From assembly GCA_030248065.1 (NCBI GenBank), contig JASAMV010006079.1:1-64000 (forward strand): 64,000 nucleotides of DNA, read 5' to 3'. The stretch is from Rhynchonema sp. JSB1_4 (Eukaryota; Nematoda; Chromadorea; Monhysterida; Xyalidae). Made by a program: the position numbers and the translations under genes. Positions 40,270-49,200 of this stretch are shown here, piece by piece. Numbering within the stretch: the first letter of the stretch is position 1; each line of letters starts with the position of its first letter. The notes under the pieces are model-generated. The model was not told the origin of the DNA. It made no database searches and saw nothing but the letters and a program-made list of their open reading frames with translations.

Positions 40270-43200
40270 CTGAAACATCACGAACAACTGTTGCCAACAG
40301 TGTTGGACAAAGGATAACAGCGGCATTTTTATTGAAAAAACTGCGTTTTAAAAAAACGTCGTGGTGGTTTTTTTTTAATTCTGAATTTCCTTGATTTTCC
40401 CTGACTTTTCAGGGAAGGCACCTGATTTTCAGGGAAACTCAATTTTTCGTCCCAATATTTTTTCAAAACATTTTCGTACAATTTTTACTTTGTCTAGGTT
40501 GTCAAGGTTTACGTCGATGTGCGGAGTTTTAGGTACTTCCAATGTTGCCCCCGGCCAAATTTGGTCTCAGGATGTGGGGCTAACACGGGATGTTTACAAC
40601 TGACAAGCAAAGGGGCGAGACGAGTTTATTTTGACTTATGTAGAACCGACAACAAGACAACAAGTTACTTCGTTTGATTGTGTTTTCTTCCCAAAATGCG
40701 AGTTTTCCAACCCTTTTGGTGCATGCTTTGGGCCTGTGAGTCTTTGAAAAAAATACGTTTTTACCCAACCCTGGTTGCCGATCACTATCGTATGCCGAAC
40801 TGTTGCCGTTATCCAGCTGCGCCGCATACTCAGCTGCTACCATGCTACCATACCCAAACTCAACCATCACCGTTACCTGCAGTATGCATGTTGTGAGCGA
40901 TGTTTCACACTGAGTGCCATTGAACGATGGCAAGCACGTGCACGTGTATCCATCAATCCCATCGATGCATTGTCCCTTGTTCTTACAGGGAGTGCTCGCG
41001 CATTCGTCGATATTGTGAGCACATTTTGCACCGGTCCACCCTGAGCAGACAAGGTGAATGGAGAATCCATGCCGAGACCGGGATCTAACGACAACAACCA
41101 ACCGTCCGTGCAGACGCAGCCAAACTTGTTGGCCAGATTTAAACAGGTGCCACCGTTCTGGCACGGGTCCGATGCGCACTCGTCGATGTCTGTCGCACAG
41201 ATCGTGCCTGATTCAGCAAGGAACACACATAAACTGATTTTCCATTGACAGTACACAATTTATTTTGATCTTTCGCTTTGCCGTTACTCTCACACCAATT
41301 TTGATCAGCGTCAAAGGTGTTCCTTTGCTCCCCATGAACAACACGCTCATGCTGCTGGAACATTTTTTATCATAACAAATTTGCCAAGACCGCAAGACCA
41401 AGTCCATTTGTGTCCGAAGTCGATGTTGTGCAATGATTACTGTTAATAGACAGGACTTACCTCCCCAGCCATTAATGCAGTTGCACGTGAACGTGCCCAG
41501 CGGTTGGGGTGGGGCCGAGTTGGTGCACGCACCGCCGTTCTGACACGGGTTCGAACCGCATGCGTTCGGTGGCGGGTCTGTGCAACGCAGGAAAGCCAGG
41601 CTCATTTTACTACATCTGAGGAATAGAAGTCGCGGATTGTCCCGGTTCAATAACAACAAAAATGCACAAAAGTTCAAGCCAAAACAAACCCTATGACACC
41701 AGAGAAAATGTTATTGAACATGGAAGCTGTCATTTATGTCATTAAATCTGCACTGCCCTGCACCCACGTTCCACTAACCACAAACCGGCTCGACGCCGTT
41801 CCAAGTGTCCACTGCCATGCATGTCCGGTCCATGTCCAGACCGGGCTGGGACGAGTAGCCGCCTTGACATTCGTACTCAGCGATGCCAAACTGTACACAA
41901 CGACCGTCGTGCGAAATGGTCGCATCTGTGTATATGTGAAACATCATCTAGGCATGTCTGTAGGCTTGCACATTTGCTGACAACTTGTCGTCAGTCTTGA
42001 TCTGCCGTAATGACAAAAAATGGATATAAAATGTGCGGCTATTGGCGGATATCACATCACGATGTCAGATTAACAGCAGATAACAGCACTTGCATGTTGC
42101 ACGGCACTAACTTGTTGTGGTTGTACAGGCTTGCAAAGCTCTGGAAAGTTGCTGTGGGGATCAAAGGTTTGACAACGGGAGTACAAGCTACGCATATTCC
42201 AGGGAAGATTAGATAACATAATCTAAAAAGAAACCAACGCGGTCCAATATGCACCTTGCTTTCATTATGTATACATACACATACTTACATAATAGAATCT
42301 CCGCGGACCTACCCAACTGCGTACAGTACCGATGTATACATGTATGAACCAACCATATTGACAGATGTAGTTAGCCGTGCCAGAGCAGGGTGTGTCATGC
42401 AACAGCCACGGCGCCGGATGCAGTTGTGTGTTCAGGCAGGCACATTCTTGACTCGCGCCGGTCCCACCATTCTCCGGCTGACTGGAGGCCGGATTCCACA
42501 AAGTCGCATCTGGAAATGGATTGAATGAAAGAAAAGTTAAATACAACAAATCGTAAGCGCATCAACTCACCAAACATGCCCCATCGCGTGGGGGATGTGG
42601 AATATTTCATCCAGAACCAATTGCCAGCCGGTTCATCAGCAGTTGATGTTTGGTAGAGCCCGACGTGAACGCAAGTGCCCGTGTACGGCTGAGATGAGCA
42701 GCAATGTTTTACAAGTTGTGTTTTTCGTTCTCCGTTTCGCCCGCCTTCACACGCAGGCGGTGCACCAGGTCATCGTCAGTGTGAATACACTGTGTGCAGA
42801 GTAATGTTGGTCTGTTTCGTGCTGCTTTCGCAGACAGACCAAGGGACCAGGGCTCGTCAGTGCGAACGCCTCTGGCAAATTTGGCTCCAAAAAGCGCCAC
42901 CAGCAGATGTTACTGCTGGGCTGTAACATCACTGCGTGCAAACTCATAAACAGAGTTTTCGTCACATCTGTGCATAGCGAGGGCAGAGAGCCACAACAAG
43001 CAGTGCACATATTGAAGTCACAATGTACTGAGTGCAGAGTAATGTTGGTCTGTTTCGCTCTGCTAATGAAGACAGACCGATGCGCCAGGGTTAGATTCAA
43101 CAAACAACAGCACTGCATCCACCAACCAATGTCATCACTTGAGCCAAAACAGTCAGGTCAGGCACAATGGCCAGATGTCCGTGTTTCAACGCACCACCGA

Positions 43201-46200
43201 ACCCCGTGTCACACTGGATCTGTGCTGCCAGCAGTGGCACACTCTCGGCCTTGATCACGTAGCACGAATCTGACAACACCGTGGGCACTACTTCATTTGG
43301 TGACACAGAAATGGGGCTGTCCAAATGACAACTCGCCACTTGGCACGTGTGCAGTTTATCAAGCGTCGAAATGAAACAATAATTTGTTTATCAAAACTGT
43401 GAACTCACCTTGATAAAACAGGGTGTCAACGCCGGCTATCAATGCAGCGGCAGCGCAATCGGCTTGCAGACGACTGGCTGCAAAAAGGGTTCGTAGACGT
43501 TTTATGAAACATCACATGACACATTCGTGGTTAACAACTCACAGTTTCGGGCGCACGTCACCGCCTTGCCAGCAGTGTTATTGTTACTCGCTGGACCACA
43601 GGCTGCAAAAGGCAAGTCGTATACATAATTAGTAAGTGTGTGCGTGATCATAACATCAAAGTCGACTCACTTGGAACACAATCGACCACTTCACCCCAGG
43701 TCTTGTCATTGCCACATGTGAGCGTTTTCGTCAACGACGTTGGTTCGTTCTCGAATGTGTAGTTGGGCAAACATTGCACGGTGGCAGTCGATCCGACACG
43801 CGCCTCGCCATTGCCCCCGGGATTGCTCAACAACGTTGCTGATGTGTCCAGATTGACACCGACCGGATCGGGGCATGTCATCTCCACTAAAAAATGGTAC
43901 ACATTCGCACCGATCAATAAAACATGATTGACCCTGCTTCGTATTGCGTTCAACGTGAAATAGCAGCGTGCTTGGCTCTTATACCATGCATCAATAAGCG
44001 CAATAAGACGGCCTCTGGATCGGCTGTCAAGTTCATGCAATAAATCGATCACAAGTATGACCAACCACAACTTGGCTCCACGCCATCCCAAGTATTGAGC
44101 GCCGTGCACGATCTATACATATTCGCACCAGTGGCCGGTTCGTAGGTCGCTGCACATGTGTACTGCGCCACACCACCCAACGCACACAGGCCCGTATGCG
44201 ACAGTTTGACATCTGGCAATTTGTCAAAGGATGTCATCAGGCGATGTAGGTAACATGATACAAAAGACACGCATGCATCAGTGATCGAATGGCATCGGAC
44301 TTATCTTGGTAACGGGCTTTTGCTGCCTGAGTATAATGTTTCGAGATTCGCTGATAAAAGTTATTTCGACCAGATTAAAAGTTGTTCCAATGCCTAAGAT
44401 AAGCAAGTTTTACGCTGATGGCACAATAAATACAGTATTTGCAATTAAAGAAACCAATGGTGGAAAAGCAAGTTTTACGCTGATAGCACAATAAATACAG
44501 TATTTGCCATTAAAGAAACCAATGGTGATCAAATGTAATCAACATTGATACGTTAATCCACTTTTGATCTAAAAAATTTGGCAAATTACCATGGTAATCC
44601 ATGAGGCCAACAGGCTTAAACCTACCGTACTGACAGATGTACGACTGATAATTGTTGGTGCAGGGCGCGTCGGACAATTTGGGCGTGACGGACGGTGCCT
44701 TGACAATACAGCCCTCGCCCCCGTTTGGTTGACTCGGACTGTACCAGAGCGTTTGGTCGAACTTTGCCGTGGGCGCGCTAGCCGTCGGTGATGTTTGCCA
44801 GAACCATTGGTCCAACGGAGTTCCGGGCGCATTGTTGAAGGCGCCGATCCAGGCATATGTGCCCAATGACTGAAACATCAGCCAGTTGCTAGAACGAAGA
44901 GTCACTGTTGGGTTTGCGGTTGATGACTGACCAATGTATTCAACGCGTTTGAGTGTGCCGCGTCCTGCACATGCGCCAGATGGCCGTTGACCAGCACACC
45001 TGCAACGTAGCTCAATCGGTTGTTCACCGGGCAAGCAACTGTGCTGAGCAACATGTACGAGTTTGAAACTCGGCCGTACCCTCATATCCAGTTTCGCATG
45101 TTGTCTGCGCGACGCTGTTTGTAACGCTTTGTTGATCGGCCACATAGCACGAACCACCGTACCAAAGACTCGACTGGCTGCCAGTGGCTGCTGCTGTGCA
45201 CTCGGTTTGCGTTTGAACGGCTGCAACGCTGGTGACAATTCAAATTTTTTTACAATTAAAATTCAAATTTCAAACTATTCAAATTCAAATCACAGGAACC
45301 AACACGAAGACGCACAGACGACGGTAGCCACAGAGGTTGGTGACCCGATAGTTGGCAGGGTACAAGCTGCAGAAATGGAGACAGATTTATGTAGGTGGGC
45401 GCCTTGGCTTCGCAACTGTGCTCGCGACTAACTTGGTACACAATTGACAAACTGGTCCCAGGTGAGGTCAGACCCGCAGGTGATGGTCAAGGTGGCCACC
45501 TGATCAAAGTATAAACGATTTGGTTGCACACGCAGAGTATACACGTCATAGAATATGTACGTGAACATACGGTCACATCGATTTCGAACACATATCCAGC
45601 TTGACAAGCTACCGTAGCCGTGGCACCGACGGTGGCCTGGCCATCGTCAGGGTGCGTGGCTGACAACAGCGTGGCACTCGTGTCCAGGTTGGTACCGCTC
45701 GGATGTGCGCACGAAGCGATCACTGTGAGGGTAGTGTGGTGAAACATCACTAGCTTGTATGTCTTGTGTCATCAGGATCGGGTTTAGTCGGAAAGCCAAG
45801 CCAGCTAGTTTTTTATGTGAGCATGACCCTTCATTTTTTGAAAATTGTGCTCTCGACCAAATTGTTTGGTGAAAGGACTGGAACCGCGGTGTGCTGGCGG
45901 AATTTACAGTTCTCAAAAAATCACTGCTCTGCTCACTCACTTCTGATGACAACAAGCCCGAGTGTTGCCCACCAAAGTGCATAGCATACCGGCCTAGAAT
46001 GATTGTCTTTTAAAGAGCGAGATGCATACAAACCACATGTTGGTTCGGTGCCACCCCATGTGTTGAGCGCCGTGCACGACCTAAACATGTTTGCACCGAC
46101 GGCAGGCTGGTAACCGGTTTTGCACTCGTACTCGGCCACACCCCATTGTGCCACGCGTCCGTCGTGCGTCACTTTCGATGCTGCACAATCTATAGGTTAC

Positions 46201-49200
46201 GGTAATGGCCAATCAAAACACGAAGCAACCGACGTACAATATTGGCACATGTACGCCGCACGACTGGTGCTGCACGTGGCATCGTACAACCGAGCTACGG
46301 TGCCTGACCGATACACCATGCACAGCTGTCCACCATCCGGCTGACCCGGGTTGAAGAGGTTTTGGTCGAATTTGGCTGAAAGCGAAGTGAACACATTCTC
46401 TGACGTTGTAGTCTAATGTGCTGTGCTTCATTAGCAACTACTTGATGTTTTACAGGTTTTCATGCAGAAGATTGCTTGTGGTATTGCATCCCTAATTGAC
46501 CAAGATGCACACAACCAACCAGAGTACTGTGCAGCGCCTTGCGATGTCTGCCAATACCACTCATTGACGGGCGTGCCGGGTTGGTTGTTGTAAGCGCCCA
46601 CGTGACAGTAATTTACGCCTGTCCCGCAATTCTGAAGGGCAATATCGCAATTTTATGCTGTTGGAATTTTTTTAAATGTTGTTTTTAAACATCATGCGCG
46701 CAATTTTAATACCCAGATGATCGAACGATATAAACGTAAACGTTAACATAAACATAAACATGAACGTAAACACAAATATAAAGATGAACATAATTATGAA
46801 CATAAATATGAAGATGAACATGAACATAAACACATGCATACGAATGCACATACCAATGTGGACAACTGAACGGCATGCGTCGTGTCTTTGATGAACGCAA
46901 GATGTCCGTTTATCAGCACGTCACCAAATCCAGTCGTGCACTTGGGTTCCGCTGCCGTCAACACCAGCGTCTGCAGTTTCGCCATATAGCAAGTGTTACC
47001 TGAAACATCAACCACAATAATTGTGGCCTCGGTTTCTGATCGGCATGTGTTTACGGTTTATGCTTCCCGGAAAAACCCGAAACGCTGCCCTCACCCACAA
47101 GCCCAGGCTCAAACTGTACCAGACCCAACATCGATCACCGACCAATAAACACTGATGTCTTTACACCACCGGCTTCGTTGGTGCACTCGGCTTGTATGTT
47201 GGTGCTGTTGCTGGCAATGTACACAGCCATTCGTGTTGTGTTGCTGGGTGTGGGCGTGGCACACGCTGTAAACACACTCATTTGTTGATGAACCAACCAA
47301 ACACAGCCAAAGCTGACATCGCTTCAACCAATGAACCCCGTCACCTACCGAATAACGAAGAATCTGACGGAACCCCAGGTTACCGACTAACTGGCCTTTT
47401 GTAACGTAGCAAAATGCGGGTTGACTAACTGGGCACACAATGCACAAATTCGGACCAGACGAGCCCCGTTTCGCAGGTGATCGTACGACTGGCCGCGGAT
47501 GGGTCCAATTCGAACGCATAATTCGTCTGGCAATACACGGTCGCGGTGGCACTCACTGGTGGTAGGCCGCCCACTGTGCTACTGTATGTGGTGGCTGCGG
47601 TGTCCAGGTTGGTGCCGGTTGGCGCTGCACAAGTGGTGCCTGTGTAGCGTGCGAAAATGAACTTGTGTGTAGAAGATTAGTGCCGTGCGTTTAAATTTTC
47701 GTAGTCAACGTTGTTTTGCGTTCGACTTGTTTGAAGCGAGGTAAAATTGTTCATCTGCGACCAAGATTGGCTTTGCGCAAGTGCATCATGACCAAAATTA
47801 CGATATCAAGCTTCGCACGCAGTTCACCTATATGATAATATCCGTTCCCGAGCCTTCGTCCAATCAAACAAGCAACTGAACTAACTGGTGCAGACATAAC
47901 TCTGCCACTTGGGCAATTGAGGTGTGCAGGTGGCGCCGCCTGTACATGGGTTGGAGTCGCACGGGTTGTAACCTGTCAACCAGTAATACCACAAGAAACT
48001 CTTTTCAAGTGTGACAACAATGTTGAATGCGCTGAGAAATGGCAAGAAACAAACGGAATTCGCAAATCGTATTCAAAGTGTCTGTGCATCGTACATCCCT
48101 CAGACCCGGCGTTCCATCCACACGAAGCGTGGCACATGACTGCGGCGCTGGACTGTCGTTGGGCTCGCCTGATATATACATATAGTCCAACCACCAGCTC
48201 ATGAGACGACTTTTAAACGCCGGCAAAACGCACCTCACAGAAAAAAAAAAAGAAAAACCCCCCCCCCCACAACCCCCCAAAAGAAACCACGGGAAGAAAA
48301 AAATCTCTCTACATACCGAACCACACACCAAAAAAAAACATACACATGTGTACGAATCAAAGTTACGTATGTGCAAATTATATAATTATACATACATCCA
48401 TAACGACAAAGAGACCAGGGAAAATAATCTATAGTTTGCCGATGCTTCATCAGGGTTCGGACAAAACAGCGTTGCCTTTTTTGTTTTGAAAATGTTCGAA
48501 AATATAAAAATTGACGTTAGAATGGGGTTAGGCTAAGGCTTTGATTTGCCTTAGATGACCATCCATAGGTTGCGTTTTTTAAAAACCAGTTGATTTGACC
48601 GCCGCTGTTTTGTGATCCGTTGTTTTGTCCGTATGTCAATGTTTCATGCACGACACACACCTGATTTCCAGACTTCCGCGCCGGTCATGGCCACAGCACC
48701 AGCACTGGTGTCGTCACCCCAATACCAGCCACCACCCGGCTCCGAGCTCGTGTCGATCTGATACGCCGACGAATAGAAATTGTTCGATTTGTAGTCCGGG
48801 TTCTGAAATAAATCCAAGTCGCATGTACTTGTGAGCTGGACCAATTTCTAATTGATCAATCAGTTGTTCGCCAACGATTAAGCTCGATTTCAAGGTCGAC
48901 AACATTGTGGCGTTATCGGCAGCCGGCAGTCGAAAACCGCTGAGACCGAACTGATTGAGACCGGCGCAATAGGTGACACTGTCGGCATAGTTGCGGAACG
49001 ACGTCGCTTGACCTGGGAAGGAGGAGCGGAAAGTTGGGGACAGCAGATTGCAGGGCAGATACATATAAACTGAATGCACACGCAACGTAGCAAATCCCTG
49101 CTGTGGACAGAGGCAGATAGTCAGTCACTGACGATGACTTAGAGCACGATCCTGGGTTCGAATCCCCCGAAGCAGAAAGCATGTGCATGCTTCCTTCATG

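Larger units (their letters stand above)
41779..49012 (-). other. array of C-type lectin and CCP modules (exons 5-27)
   Basis: Lectin unit 1 (exons 5-7) has GGGWYWGDD and the calcium-site-like GEPNDS. Units 2 (exons 10-13), 3 (17-19) and 4 (22-26) share CxTGxx..NGHLA, an NxxW.W.TS segment ([27 protein letters not shown]), a Q-P-[DN]-G-G stretch and a final [YC]xCQY. Between them lie CCP-like exons of two kinds. One reads like [20 protein letters not shown] then [14 protein letters not shown]. The other reads like [12 protein letters not shown] with [12 protein letters not shown] and a TCG...W..FVNCVP end. An EGF-like exon (47972-47886) follows lectin unit 1. Confidence 0.88.

Noticed and set aside
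40620..40876. Reading on from EGF 3 as a SEA-like domain
   Set aside because: The open frame continues past the EGF, but a good donor at 40876 joins in phase to the helix-1 exon, while the extension has no donor in the phase required.
40900..40912. CGATGTTTCAC as a decamer copy
   Set aside because: First base differs and the site lies in the coding part of EGF exon 30.
46706..46900. Tyr/Val/His-rich small protein
   Set aside because: Produced by the hexanucleotide repeat, not by a conserved gene.
49139..49185. Functional tRNA gene
   Set aside because: Only the B-box is good; the stems do not pair, so it is listed as a remnant at low confidence.
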